From Cryptomeria japonica (lineage: Eukaryota; Streptophyta; Pinopsida; Cupressales; Cupressaceae): 64,000 nucleotides of DNA. Every line of letters begins with the position of its first letter. Position 1 is the first letter of the stretch. The notes beneath the pieces were generated by a model. It worked only from the letters and a program-made list of their open reading frames with translations, was not told the origin of the DNA and did no database searches. The position numbers and the translations under genes are program-made. The stretch is taken from positions 191,298,270-191,362,269 of the forward strand of contig NC_081415.1 in the NCBI RefSeq assembly GCF_030272615.1, in the 5' to 3' direction. Shown here piece after piece: positions 1 through 11,964 of this stretch.

Positions 1-1563
1 CCATGTCCCCACATGAATCAAGAAGTGATTCACACATCCTAGTTCAATCTCCTATTTTTGCCACTAATAAAATTACTTATATTGTAGGTGTCTCAAATCC
101 CATTGTAGAGAAAATACTGCCAAGAAGGTCAGGAAGGTCACCATCTAGTCTTACAGCTACTCGAGTAACCCGGTCAAGAAGCAAGAAGAAAAGTAGAGAG
201 CCTGTTCTGTAATAGGTCATGGTGGACTTAGACCCTAGTGAAGAGCTTGAACAAATAATGGACCCACAGGATACAAGTGAGCCTAGGATACAAGAAGTGG
301 ATACAAATGAAGGAGTGGGAATTCAACAGAATCCCATGAGTACTCTGGCAATCGTTACTTCCTCAGATGCACAAATCACCCCACCACCTAAAGAGCCCAC
401 CTAGGCACCAAGATAGCTAGAGGCTACCATTAGAAAGAAGAGAAGTGTGGTGCCAGTCACCATTCCATTGGAGGACATGGTTAGTAAATGCTTAGGAAAA
501 GCATTAAAGCCCAAAAAGCTCAAAACACAAGCAATGCTTGATGTAGATGACACAACAAGACACTGGACAACTGAAATGGCCAAGCCCATTACTAGGAGAG
601 ATGCAGATAAGGCTACAAAGGAAGATTTTACTATGGAGACAATAGATTTGGGTTTTGCATCAAGGATCGTGGATGTAAAGCATTTGGAATATTCTACAAA
701 GAGGATAATCTCCAGGACTTGGAAAGATGAAAAAGATGAGAGAAATGAAGCAAATGGTCACATAGATGGCAGAGTACATCAATGCTATTCATAATACAAA
801 TCCGCAACCATTGTCACAGATACTAGTGTCATTTGACCCTAAGTCTCCAGCAAACTAGAAGATTTTTTATCAAGTTCAAAGGAATAGGGTAGTGACTGAG
901 ATGTTCAACAAATGGCTAGATCTAATAATCCAACAAGGATATGAATATATTACTAATCTGGTAAAGGTTTATAAGGAAGCAGAAACTGTGAGTAAAGAGC
1001 TTGAGCTAGAGACAGTCACCTGGGAAAAGGAAAGGATTAAGTGGGTAGCGGTTCTTGCACAAATGAATGATGTTCAAAAGTATGGAGTGATGAAGTTCCT
1101 AGCTAAGAAACTAGTGGAGAACCTAGATGATAATGTGTTACATGTGTCAAAGAAAAATGTGGAATCGCACAACTCAATCATTGGGCAAGGCCATGAAGAG
1201 TCCACTAAGCTACTCAAAGGATTGATTGATTTGATTGACACTATACATAAGTACCTTAAATGTATTGATATCCAACTCATGAAGGAGGAAGCTAAGGTGA
1301 TTGAAGAGGTTGCATACATGATTAAAGTCTTTCAAGATAGAGTTCATTCCACTCATACCACAAAATCTTTGACTACTAATGACTTTTTCAAGGTAGCAAG
1401 GATTGAATCAATACTCATTGTCTGTTCGGATCACCTAGAGGTTCATAGAGCTAAGGTCATGCAGGTGAATATGGATAAGGAAGTGTGGAAAAAAAGGATC
1501 ATACACATTGACCTGCCCTATTTCCAAGTTATCCTAAACTTTTTGACTGCACACCTAGAATAG
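1..1563 (+). pseudogene. decayed helical ORF of unknown function
   Basis: I do not recognise a family. Three open stretches (3-212, 219-404, 447-794) share one frame and are separated only by stop codons. A fourth (892-1563, 223 residues) lies in another frame, so the gene has both nonsense and frameshift damage and probably begins left of the window. The N-terminal part is rich in Arg, Ser, Lys and Pro (a basic stretch near 120-210, Pro-rich near 375-400). The 892-1563 part is Lys/Glu-rich and predicted helical, with coiled-coil-like runs such as KEAETVSKELELETVTWEKE. This order (basic low-complexity region, then long helices) resembles the accessory ORF of elements A and C further right, but I could not align them by eye. 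It is most likely the 3' ORF of an old LTR element. A captured host gene is possible. Confidence 0.4.
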
Positions 1564-2460
1564 CGAGGATCTATGATGAAACAAGACAAGCTCTTAACTT
1601 CCTCAGTTACAGTAGATTCTTAGCTATGCTACAATGAAATGTCGGCCTTTCAATGGCTATTAGTTTAGTTTTCTTTTGTGTCATTTGAACTATTTCTTTC
1701 ACTGAAGTGAAAGTAAATGTTATTTGTTAATTATGTTAAAAATATGGCCTAGTGGCTATTTAAGCTGAAAAGCTTGCTTTTAAAAAGGTTTTGAAACTAT
1801 GATTTTAGAAACAATAGAAGAGTTTTTTGATACGAATTGTGGGAAATGAAGTAATGGCTGATTATTAATGAAATGTTGTGATATCTTTGAATCTATGCAT
1901 TCTGAGATTCTTAATTATTTTTAGGTTGTTACGTGGGCATAATTTAATCTAATAATCAGTTATCTTTGCATTTCTTTTTCGGTTCATATTTATTATAGAT
2001 TGTTGGATGACTTGCATGGTGTTAATCAACTTGATCCCCCTTGCCCTGAGAGGCATGAGAGAGTCTCAATTAAGCTGCTAGTTTCTCTTGTTGAGTTCTC
2101 ATTTTGTTTTGAATGTATGCAGTAAATATATGTTAATCAGAGTCTGTGAACACCTCTTTGATCAATTTCTCAAGAAAATTTAGGCGTTTATTTGTGCTGA
2201 TGGATAAATGTTGAAGCCTTTTCAATACTTTTTGGTTAAAAGTGTTACAAAGAAAATCAATTGTACAATTAATTCATTGTAAATCATATGAGGAGCTGCC
2301 CTCTAATGCAGAGGTTGAATTATCATTAATTCTTCTAACTATTGGTATATTTGTTTCTTTCTAAAGGGTAAAATGGAGTCATATTTTGCTTTAAGAAGAT
2401 AATAGTTAAAATTTCAAGGAGACAAATCTGTTTACCAACACTTGGCTTGCTTGTTCTTTA
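1564..2460. other. AT-rich stretch without recognisable gene
   Basis: I see no open frame, LTR boundary or RNA gene here. The base composition is AT-rich with short T-runs. It directly follows the decayed ORF and could be that element's 3' untranslated region and LTR, but no TG...CA pair or second copy lies within the window. Confidence 0.4.
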
Positions 2461-4640
2461 TTTTCCTTTGGATTGCTCTCCTTCTCTATCGGGCCCCACC
2501 GCTTGGTCGCCAAGTTGCGACTTTTAGCCATCGAGCAACTTTCCGTTGTGACTTGGCGACAGCCATTGATCTGCCCTAACTTGTCTGACTTTTACCTCGC
2601 CTGAGTGGCTCCCTCTATCACTTTCTCTTCTGGCAAGCCTGACACATGGCACATCTTGATTTTCCCTTGGATCCATTTACCCGCCACCTTGGACTTGTCA
2701 CTGGACTTGGGCCCACCCTAATTCTTCTTATACTTCCACTACGTGGCACGTCTTGACTCGCCCTAAGCTCACCTGGACTACCACCTCAACTACCACCTAG
2801 TCAATCACTATGTCATAGGTGATAACCATCAAGCATCTTCACATGGTTGTATAGTGATGGCCGTAGATCTTCCCTCAAGTTGCTCGATCCTTAATGCCCG
2901 GGCCGCTTTCCTTTCAGCACACGTGCTTTGTCACCAAGTCGCATGGGATATTTGGTGAGAACCTTTGGATCGTGACATGGTGACAACCATTGGATCATCT
3001 CGCTAGGCCATTGAACTTCCTAAACCCACTCGACATTTAGCTTCTTTGAATGGCTCTCACCTATGCCATGGTGTCACCACTTGGCCTCTCTAGATTCGCT
3101 CTGAGATCTTCTTGGACTCCACCTATCCAGTTAGACCTGCCATTTCTCAACCTCTAGTTCACCACCTGACACACCTGGACTGCCCATTCATCACCACCAG
3201 GCCCACCACTTCCTTTGATTTGTTTGGCATCATCATTTCAGCCAAACTTCCTCTTTGGCTATCCATTTTCTTGTCTCATCAAAACTACATTTTTATCGAT
3301 GCCTTGACTTTTTGATAGAACCAGTTGATATTTCTTCAATGTGCCCTTGTCGATGGAACCAATCCTTTGGTGAAACCATTTACAGGTTCATCATAGCCAA
3401 GGTCTACCCGACATTCATCTTGATGACATACCACCTTCTCTGCCACATGGCACACCACTAGACCTTCCACCTCATCAGTTGCGTGGCACCACGTGGCACC
3501 TCATGATTTGCTCCTGAGATCCACCTGATTATGGCCCCATCCACCACCTCATCAGTAGCATACCCACCACTCTTCTGGCTAAACCTCCTCTTCGGCTAGC
3601 TATTTTTATATTTGATCAAAACCCTAATTTAATTGACATCATTCATGTCGATGAAGTTGATGCCTTTGTTGAGTCCCTTCAATGATCCATCAAAGCCATG
3701 GTTTGCTCGATATACACCTTGATGATATTCCAATTGTTTGCCACATGGCACCCTTTGATTGGCTCCAGAGTTCACAACTAGGTGCCACCTATTGTGAGGG
3801 TATTCATTCTGGGCTCTCCACTCTAACACCTTAGTACGACCTCCACTAACCACCAGAATGAATCGCCTGCCTTAACTGCTTGCATTAACTGTCGGCCATG
3901 ATTCACCACTAGTGATTTGTCTCCAAGTCATAGGTGATATCTGGCTATCATTTTTACGTCGTGACATAGAGATAGCCCTTGGATCCATCTTGATCTACTC
4001 GACCCTTAGCCCCTCTGAGTGGCTACATCCTATGCCACGGTGTCACCACATGTCTGCCACTTGTCTGCCACCTCATCAGTCACCAAGTCATGGCCATTAA
4101 CAGTTGAGCACTTTCATCTTGTAGTATAGTGACTGTCGTCTGATCTTCTGCAACATGCCTTCTCTTTAATTTCCCCTTTTGCTGCAAAATTAGGTCGCTT
4201 TGAGATGAACGTAGGGGGGCCACTACTTCTGAGCTACCAATTGCCAAAATCCCATAAGTTTTGTCACTTAGGATATATGTGGCCATGCACATAAATACTG
4301 AAATGCTCCTCCCTACGGCCAATGTGGGATAAATGGGCTACCTGGGCCCTTTCCATTGGGTCATTGAGATCTCTCCCAATATGTAGACCCAATGGTCGAC
4401 GCCATCTTTCCACACTCTGCACTTCTTTTCACTATCCATCGAGTCATCGGGATAACTTCAGAACTTAATTTTTGATGGCCAATGTCACCACTATATTACC
4501 TCCTCTACTTGCACCATTTCATCGAGTCCCACCAATTAGTTGCCATGTCACGGCAAATAACTATTGAGCACTTTTGGGTTGCGGTATAGTGATAGTCGCG
4601 AGATCAACAGGAACCTGCTCTATCTTTAGGAAGCCCCACA
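2461..4640. repeat. GC-richer block of diverged direct repeats
   Basis: This block is visibly richer in G+C than its neighbours and has no convincing coding frame. Several phrases recur in diverged form. One is an 'agca-ctt...tatagtgat-gtcg' phrase near 2831-2863, 4106-4137 and 4566-4597. Another is 'cgtgacat-g-gata-cc-ttggatc' near 2970-3000 and 3960-3990. 'ccatggtgtcaccac' or close variants occur near 3066 and 4033. A segment around 3232-3480 (Ctttggct, tcatcaaaact, tcgatg) resembles 3570-3760. 'Catggcac' and 'cgtggcac' phrases are frequent. Old, internally duplicated LTR or satellite-like DNA is the simplest reading. Short open frames inside it have no recognisable domain. Confidence 0.5.
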
Positions 4641-5182
4641 GAGACATAGGAAAAGACTTAAGATTTAGGCAAAATTAAAACTTATCAGAACCTGCCTAGG
4701 CCTAAACTTAAAAGGGCCCCCATCTTTACGACACACAAACCCTTCTGCTTAAGTGGAAAAAGGCAACTTGCAAAGACCTTTAATCAAAAGAAAGGGACAT
4801 TTTGAACTGTGAACCTTGAACTGATTTGCAAATGGTTCAAAATAGACATAACGCATTCTCACTTGCTTATTAAAAAATATTACAAAGCCACAACACACGC
4901 AGGGGAAGTGGTTGAACCTTGAACCTTGAACCAAAAAGAGTTCAAGGGTTCAAGTTTAATATGAATTACAATGATGCGCTACAAAGGTTTAATTTTTTAA
5001 ATGTTTTCACGAATAAGCAAAAACCCTAAACCCTCAAAATTTTATAGGTCCCAACGGATCCAAAAGGAAAAGGGAAGATGGGAGAAGACAACTTCACAGG
5101 AAGCAAAAAAATGAGAAGACAACAAAGAAGACCTCCTACCAGCAAAGGATAGAGAAATGGTACCACCCACAAGACAAAGCAT
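4641..5182. other. non-coding stretch with a short TTGAACC tandem
   Basis: No gene is visible. The heptamer ttgaacc is repeated three times in tandem at 4912-4932, and related 'tgaaccttgaac' text lies near 4806-4822. The right part (about 5040-5180) becomes purine-rich and leads into the gag remnant of element H. Confidence 0.4.
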
Positions 5183-5554
5183 GTGTGGGAGAAAAGGAGA
5201 CTAGATAGAAGAGCTGGACAGAATGGACAACCAAGAATCCATTCTCAAGGAAGAAGAAATGGAGATGCAAAACCGGTAAGATCTCCTCATGTATGGGAAA
5301 ATAAATTTGTAAGTCATATGCCATCATTTACCGATTACTATTTTGCATGTAATTCTTATGGCCATAGGGCAGAGGCATGTAGAAAGATATCTAGAAAGAA
5401 TAATGTAGGATCTCATGGACATCTTGCATATGAGAAAAATGTATCCAGGAGCAGATACATGCATGTCCCCTCTCCTGATTATGCAAATGTTGTTTGTCAT
5501 AACTGCAATGGTCTTGGCCATAGAATGTTTGAATGTAGGAAGAGGAACCTGTAG
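5183..5554 (+). pseudogene. gag zinc-knuckle remnant of copia element H
   Basis: This 123-codon open stretch contains two retroviral-type zinc knuckles. The second, CHNCNGLGHRMFEC, is a complete CCHC knuckle. The first, FACNSYGHRAEAC, has lost its leading Cys. CCHC knuckles bind nucleic acid in the Gag nucleocapsid of LTR retrotransposons. Nothing upstream matches a Gag capsid domain, and no protease, integrase or reverse transcriptase can be read between here and the LTR at 7076. The copy is therefore a heavily deleted element. It lies on the same strand as the 3' LTR at 7076-9450, which supports assigning it to that element. Confidence 0.55.
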
Positions 5555-7075
5555 TCACATGGAGGCGAGTAAAACAACTATGCTCTATAGAAAAGAGGAT
5601 ATAGAGCATATAAAAATCAGAAACTAGCATGGAACCAAAGGAGAAATATCCCTGCAGGAGCAAGAGGTCCACTGGTTTCGAATGCTAGCAATAGCAACAT
5701 GACCTAAAGAAGATGGTCAAACTGACATGTCAAGAGATTCCCCAATCATGAAGTTGGGATGGATGTTGTGTGCTACTATAGCACTACTTCTAGCTATGAT
5801 GGAAAATTAGGAAATGGAAGGACACCTCAGTAGAAGATGGAAAGACCTGCTCCTCAGTCTGAAAATGGGAAGAAGAATAAGACTAAGTAGGTATGGAGGA
5901 AGAAGACCATGGACCGACACTGTGCACTCATTGCACAAGTGATATCTCTTAAAGCCTAAAGGAGATGCAGGATCTTAGGGGGAGCAATACATTGAATTTA
6001 TTATTCACCCCCCTCAGTGAAGAAGACAACAAGGAAGAACATGTTGTTTCCAATGTAAAGGAAGAAAATGATAAGTGTGTGTAGAGGCTACATTAACTAC
6101 TCACCTATAGATCAGTATTGGATCACCACTATATGCTTCATTGAGTGAAGGTTAACAATTGGTATCAGGTGTTAACTAGTATATGCAGGATGTTACCGAC
6201 CTATATGCTAATAGGTACTTGCAGGTTATGTAAGATAATGAAGTTGGAAGTTCATTGCATTAGCCCTGGTAGCATAGAATGTGGAGTTCATGTCTCAGGT
6301 GGTATTGGAAAAGACCTGATTGTCATAGGTTGGCCCTGTGGTTATTCATGCCTTTGGGCTAACTAGTTTAATTCTTGACATGATGATAACATTATTTGGC
6401 ATTATGTAGATCCAAGTTCATGTCATAGGTTGTGGTGGATATAATGAAATTGAAGGATCATCAGATGATCACATATGAATAGCTAAACCGGTGTATGTTG
6501 AAGATTGGAGTCTCGGTACTATACTTGATTGGTGATAAGAACCAGAGATGTATGACTCAGGGGGATTTCAAGAGCCTCATAATGAAGAGTCAACTTGATT
6601 GAACTTGTAAGTATACTAATTGCCCAAACTGCAGGAGATGAAAATTGCAGAGGTGTTGCAGGTTAACTGGTAGGTGAATAGTATTCACTAACACATCAAC
6701 AATCGGTATCAGTCTTTCACCAAATTGAGTTCAAATGGCTTCAGATCTACATACTCAATTGGTGTCAGTTGATGGTTAAGCTCCCCATCTCAAGTGTTGT
6801 GACTTGATAATATGTAACAATTGGTGACAAAGATAACAAGTGGTATCAAAGGAAGTGTTACATCCAATGAAGATAAAGGGGGAGAAAGTATTATATCAGT
6901 GACTGGTACATACAAAGAGAAATAATATCCTAATAGTGCCCTTTGCCATTGTTGTCAAAGGGCACTGTTAGTATACGACATACTACATGTGTGTGAATCC
7001 ATGGATCATAGTAAGGGGGAGAAAGACTATGTAGTATGCCAGATACTACACGTGTTGATACCAAAAGGGGGAAAT
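5555..7075 (+). other. 3' internal region of element H, non-coding
   Basis: No significant open frame is present. The stretch has several G-rich polypurine runs typical of the 3' end of Sirevirus-like copia elements: 'cttagggggagc' near 5975, 'ctcagggggat' near 6559, 'aaagggggagaaag' near 6880, 'taagggggagaaag' near 7012, and the LTR-adjacent tract 'ccaaaagggggaaat' just before 7076. A phrase resembling a primer-binding site (caattggtatcagg, near 6150) is not preceded by an LTR end and is probably chance. Confidence 0.5.
6936..6965 (+). repeat. perfect 10 bp hairpin before the polypurine tract
   Basis: GTGCCCTTTG at 6936-6945 is exactly complementary to CAAAGGGCAC at 6956-6965, with a 10-base loop. 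Equivalent but weaker palindromes, centred on CCTTTG and CAAAGG, lie upstream of the 3' LTRs of A, B, C and D in this window. Confidence 0.75.
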
Positions 7076-9450
7076 TGTTGGCATTGTATTGTCACTGATG
7101 TCAACCGATATGGGATGACTATTAGTAGAAGAGATAGTTGTGCAACACTGCTATGGAGGAGTACCAGATGAGATATCTTGGATATCACCTTGCATTGCAA
7201 AACACTAGTAAAGGTAAGGAAGATGACCTCAGGGGTCACCTGTACACAAGTTAGTTCCTGACTTGTGTGATGAGATAGAGAGGTGTTTGAGCTATTGATT
7301 GTGATGAAGAGGCAAAATTTAATCTGAATCACATCATAGTCAAAAGAGAAGATTGAACAGGTCACTAGTATTCCATGAGGTTGCAAAGCAATAGGACTCC
7401 CAATAGATGAAGATGCATTCATCATGAGAAGCAATGACTGACAGTGAATGTACTCACATCAGATCACATGTGCTTGTTTGAAGAGATGTTGCACAAATAG
7501 GGAAGTCACATGAAGAGCATTGTAGGATGCAGAAGGCAAGGTGTTACTCCACCAAGTAAGTGGAGCTCATCTCCTATTATGAATTATGTGTATTATAGTT
7601 TGGTGAGATAAGAGTTAAGAGGTAAAGGAAAGTATTTGAAGGTTCACATCGGATCTACCAATGAATTGGGGGAATGCCTTAAGTGCATGAGATCAGGGGT
7701 ATGCACTAGACTGACAGAGAAGGCATGTTGAGATGCCAGTACAGAGGAAGTTTGAAGTTTTTGTCACCTTGAAAAACTAGTAGAGGAATGAAAAAAATTA
7801 ATCAAGGAGAAGGCAAGGCTAAGAAGATGCAGTCAGAAGTAGAATGACCTGATTGAAGATGGAGTGTAGTGAAGATTGATGATTGGTGTCATCAAGAGTG
7901 GTAACCAGTATGTAAGCCCACCAGTAATATGAGCGAGGTGTAGATGCAGACAACTCCCCACCTTGTGGGAATGAGAACACTTTGGATAGACATGTTTGGA
8001 GATTGATTTAGGTGTTCCCCCGATAGCCTAGCAAAGGGAAGCCATGAGGAAGTAACCGGTAGAATGTGAGATATCGACAGGATTAGAAAACCAACCAAAA
8101 GGAGGAACTGATAGAATGTTTGGTCAGTGATCCTATTTTGACCAACATGATGAGTCAAGGTGGTAAAGCTAGTCGACTTGGATGCCACATGGAGTCAACA
8201 TGGGGAACCTACATCTGATGAAGATGGAATGTACACCAATGGGGTAGGTGTAGAGTTGGTTGACTTTAAAGGAGATTGTGAAGCTCGAGGTGAAGATGTA
8301 GAAGTGTGTGGCTCAACATTGAATGGACAAGAGAGGTTTGAGGGTAGACTGATCAAGAAGGCTGGAGTATTTGAAGCAACCCATCATGCCATTAATGGTG
8401 ATTGACCAAGAAGTATGCAGACAAATTGTTTGCAAGTTGTTGAAGAAGGAAGGCATGTTTCTGGAAGGCACGTTGATGATGGACTCATGCAGATGGATGT
8501 CAGGAAGATTAGATCGAGAAAGATCTGATTGGATTTGGTTTTCCTTGAGGATAGTGAGGAAACCCTAATCACCTAGATTTTGAACTGAGCATTGGTGGGA
8601 GAACCTAGCTAGAAGTATGAAGGCCAAAGAGATTGTTTGGTGTTGTTGTAGAGAAGAACATTGTGCTACTGCAAAGTGTGATACTTCTGCAAGAAAGAAC
8701 AAATCAAAAAAAATCTTAATGAGCATCTGATAAGTGAGGGAGACTGAGGGAGAACCTAGTTGAAGCATTCAACTAGTAGAAGAGCAGAACCGGTAGTGTT
8801 CATACTGGCAGAGCAGAAGTGAAGGTGGCTGCAGAGAAGGAAGACAGAGATTTGGTAGAGTGTTAGTACCAGTGAAGAGCAGAGCAGTGAGGAGAAGATT
8901 CAGTGAGAGAAAAATAGAAGAGAGGTGTACCGGTAGGGCTTACTAGTAGAGAAGAAGCAGGCAAAGATCAGCAAGAGAAGTGAGTTAGTGAAGCAGAGAA
9001 GGCATCTCACTGATAGAGTAAGATATATGATAATGGTTGCAAGATTCACTTTTAACAAGATAACCACTTATGTATTTGATGTTTAGATTGTGAACATTGA
9101 GTTGTAGCTTGGTGCAAGGGTTGTAGCTCCTTGGGTTGGTGCCCTAAAGTTAGGGATTAGTGCCCTAAACTTTTTAACTGTGTTTTAATTGTGAGGCTTG
9201 ATTGGAGCAGTAGACTCTAGCAACATTGCTCACTAAGGTTTTTCCCATCTTGGGTTTTCCTCATACATCCCGATGTTATGAGACATTCCTTTGTGTGTGT
9301 TTGCATTTGAGTTAGCCTTCTCTCTAACTGGTAAGTTTGTTCCTAGTTAGATCTTTTAAGTAACATACTCATATAGGGTTGCTAAAGGGAAAAGATTTGA
9401 GAACCACTGATTCACCCCCTCCCCCTCTTAGTGGTGCATTGTATCTAACA
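7076..9450 (+). repeat. 3' LTR of copia element H
   Basis: The LTR starts TGTTGGCATTG immediately after the polypurine tract 'ccaaaagggggaaat'. It ends ...GTATCTAACA at 9450, preceded by the 'gattcacccc...ctcttagt' motif that lies close to the end of every Sirevirus-like LTR here. At about 2,375 bp it is much longer than the other copia LTRs in the window. No matching 5' LTR is seen, so the element is truncated on the left and its target duplication cannot be checked. Apparent open frames inside it (for example near 8160-8570) have no recognisable domain. Confidence 0.65.
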
Positions 9451-10401
9451 TATTCTTCTAATTTTTTATTCTCTCCACTCATTCTCTCTCCTAGTCAAAT
9501 CCTCCTACAAATCTCACTTGCCTTAATCTCACCTAATGATTCTTCTAATATATCCTCTAATGAATTGCTAGTGGCCAATACTAATGATTAGCCACAAAGT
9601 CAACTCCTTGTCCCCTCACTCACCCACCTTCCTTAAATGTTCTTTTCCTAGCTGAATGTGAGATTTTCAAATTCTCACATTCCTCTAGGTATCCCTTCAC
9701 ACAAGGAAATTTTAATTCCTTTCTATTTCTCCAATCCCTATGTGCATTATTTTAAGGAATTTTTAATTCCTTCTCCTCATAACTCAAGGAATATTTTATT
9801 CCTTTTCTCTTCCCTAGGTGCATTGGGAAGCCTTCCCAATGAGCCTTGAGAAGTGTGGAGACAAGAAATTCCTTTATGGCATATCTCTTGGACTCAACAC
9901 TTGTCTTGTCAATCTCCCTTGGTCCATGTGTGGGCTCACATGCAATCTTGACCCTCCATCTTTGATCAATCATATCCCTTCATTTTCTCCCTTCTCCTTC
10001 TATAAATTGGAGACTCCATTCCTTCATTTTCCATCTCCAAGTTATCCAAGTTCATGCTGCCCATTTGAGTTTAGAAATCATCCAGAGCACCAAGACTCTA
10101 GCAAAATTTCACTCATCCTTCACTTAGTCCTTTAGCAATTCCATCTTACCTATCCATCCCATTCTAAATCTATCCATCCTTCACTCATTTCATCATCCTT
10201 TGTTCACATTTGGAGAGCCAAACACATTCAAGCAAGGAGCCAATCTAATCAAGTCAAGGAGGGGAGCATCTTTGGATTCATCAAAGGCTCAATTCGAAGG
10301 AGAAGGTAAATTAGAAAGGTATAATGGTTTTTATTGTGTTTTTATTTGTTTATTTGCATATTAACCATTGAATCTACCCTTCATGATTTTCACCCTCTTC
10401 A
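9451..10401 (+). repeat. probable 5' LTR (3' portion at least) of gypsy element G
   Basis: The sequence ends in ...CACCCTCTTCA directly before a primer-binding site (10405) nearly identical to that of gypsy element F, so this is the end of a Ty3/gypsy LTR. A TATA-like box lies at about 10001-10007 in the context cttctataaattgg, matching the cttctatttaagg context in F's LTR. The left boundary is uncertain: the LTR may be cut by element H at 9450. No second copy lies in the window. Confidence 0.5.
10001..10007 (+). promoter_or_regulatory. TATA-like box of G LTR
   Basis: TATAAAT lies about 395 bp before the LTR end, with flanking text similar to the TATA region of element F's LTR. Retrotransposon LTRs carry their own RNA polymerase II promoter. 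The exact start site cannot be read from sequence. Confidence 0.4.
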
Positions 10402-10404
10402 TTT

Positions 10405-10422
10405 TGGCATGCCCGGTGGGAC
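10405..10422 (+). promoter_or_regulatory. primer-binding site of gypsy element G
   Basis: TGGCATGCCCGGTGGGAC follows the LTR end by three bases. It differs at one position from the site in element F (28575-28592). A tRNA 3' end would prime minus-strand DNA here. I do not name the tRNA. Confidence 0.7.
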
Positions 10423-11959
10423 CCACATCCCTAAATTTAACAGTTTTTCAGATTTTTTGTGAATTTTCAGTTGGAGGTGTCAGAACAGCACGAGTGACAG
10501 GGCCTTTGGGGTGAACAGACGTGCTTTAGCGTGTAAGATTTAAAATTCAAATTTTTAACCCACCCATTTTATAGGTCTGCAGATCAATGCAAGCATTGTG
10601 GGAACAACGCGTCCACCTACAATATTTCATCATTCAGTTTCATCATGTTTATTATTCTATCTTCTATTTTTTATTTTATAATTAACAACTTAAAAACACA
10701 CAAAAAAGGAAAAAAATTTTTAAAAAAAATTGTTAGTTTTTATCTCTAATCATCCTTTCATTTTTAGAAGTCTCACTTTGGCCCGAGCACTCTATGAATA
10801 ATGCGGGCACTCTGTCAGATTCCCACTTGTTTTTGAATTTTTGAATTTTTGAATTTTCAAATTTTCAAATTTATGTTTTGTTTGTACTAACCTATTTCAG
10901 CATGAGCGCATGCATTTCAACACAACTGAGAATAGAACAACGCAACCATTCAAGTATATTCTATATTTTTGAATTATCTGTACTTTTTTTGCATTTTTCC
11001 TTATTTTTGTTTTCCAATCCCTCTGTAGCACATACGTAGGTGTTTCAATGCTCGAGCAGGCACTTCAGGATGGGTGTCTGTAGATGAGCATGAGCACTAT
11101 TTTTGTAGACCTTTGTCTACTAATCATATTTTAGGAGTTTTGTAGGTTTTTTCGATTGGTCCAAGGCATTACCCAAGACTAATAAATTGTGTTGTTGTAG
11201 GATGTTGGTCCAAGGCTCTGCTTGTCAAAGATTTAGTTGATCAAACTTTAAGACTATTAATATGTTTGTTTTGTATGTTACCTAAGGAGATCCGACCAGA
11301 CATTGTGTTTTCTTAATCTTTTGTGTATGCACTTAGATTTAATTAGGGGTGAAATAACAAATTGCTTGTTTGTGTTTGGGGAAAGTGTAGAGGTAGGAGA
11401 GTATGCTCTTATCTATATATACAATAAAAAATATAGACCCTCAAATATTTTCTAGTTTGTTGTGTGCATACCTTTAGCGGCTCTGCCCTCTCGATTTGCC
11501 TGGTACACTCGCACAGGCATTGGTGAGATGGGAATGACCCATGTGAGTATGGCTAAAACCCAAGCATTCCAACTCATTATAATCAATAGGCCTCATGGGA
11601 ATAAAATTCCAGAGGATGGAGCTATTTGAGAGTTCACTCTCATATTGGGTATTTTGTAGGGCTTTTAGGTCTCAATCACGCTTGCGTGACTACATCTTGC
11701 TTAGTACTTTGTAGGGCTATAGGCCTCAATTGCACTTGCATGATTACAAGGAGTAGTCTTCGAATGAAAATCCTAACTAAAAACTCTAGGATTAGAGACC
11801 ACCCAATTCACCTTTGAAAGGTGGATAATCTTTGTGCAAGGGAGATAGTAACTCCCCCAATAGAGTTGTCATTTTTTACCCCCATTAGCATTTGGAGTCG
11901 GCTAATATAATGTTGAGAATCCATTGCGTGAGACTCAATAGCCATATTCTAATTAGCTA
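10423..11959 (+). other. leader of gypsy element G, non-coding
   Basis: No gag is reached before element A interrupts at 11965. The leader holds a low-complexity 'tttttgaa/ttttcaaa' run at about 10832-10875. The segment near 11530-11600 (gggaatgaccca...cccaagcattc...cattataatcaa...cctcatggg) resembles a segment of F's leader near 29555-29625 (gaggacgaccca...cccacctcatc...cactataatcaa...ttcatgg), which supports relating G to F. No long open frame is seen. Confidence 0.45.
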
Positions 11960-11964
11960 TTGGG

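Noticed and set aside
3112-3461. Overlapping 67-68 codon plus-strand frames in the GC-richer block
   Set aside because: No domain, and they lie within diverged direct repeats with no conserved frame between copies.
6150-6163. Primer-site-like caattggtatcagg
   Set aside because: No LTR end with the 'gattcacccc' motif lies upstream and no LTR copy starts nearby, so it is probably a chance match.
8160-8568. Short plus-strand frames inside the H LTR
   Set aside because: They lie within a TG...CA LTR and have no recognisable domain or codon bias.
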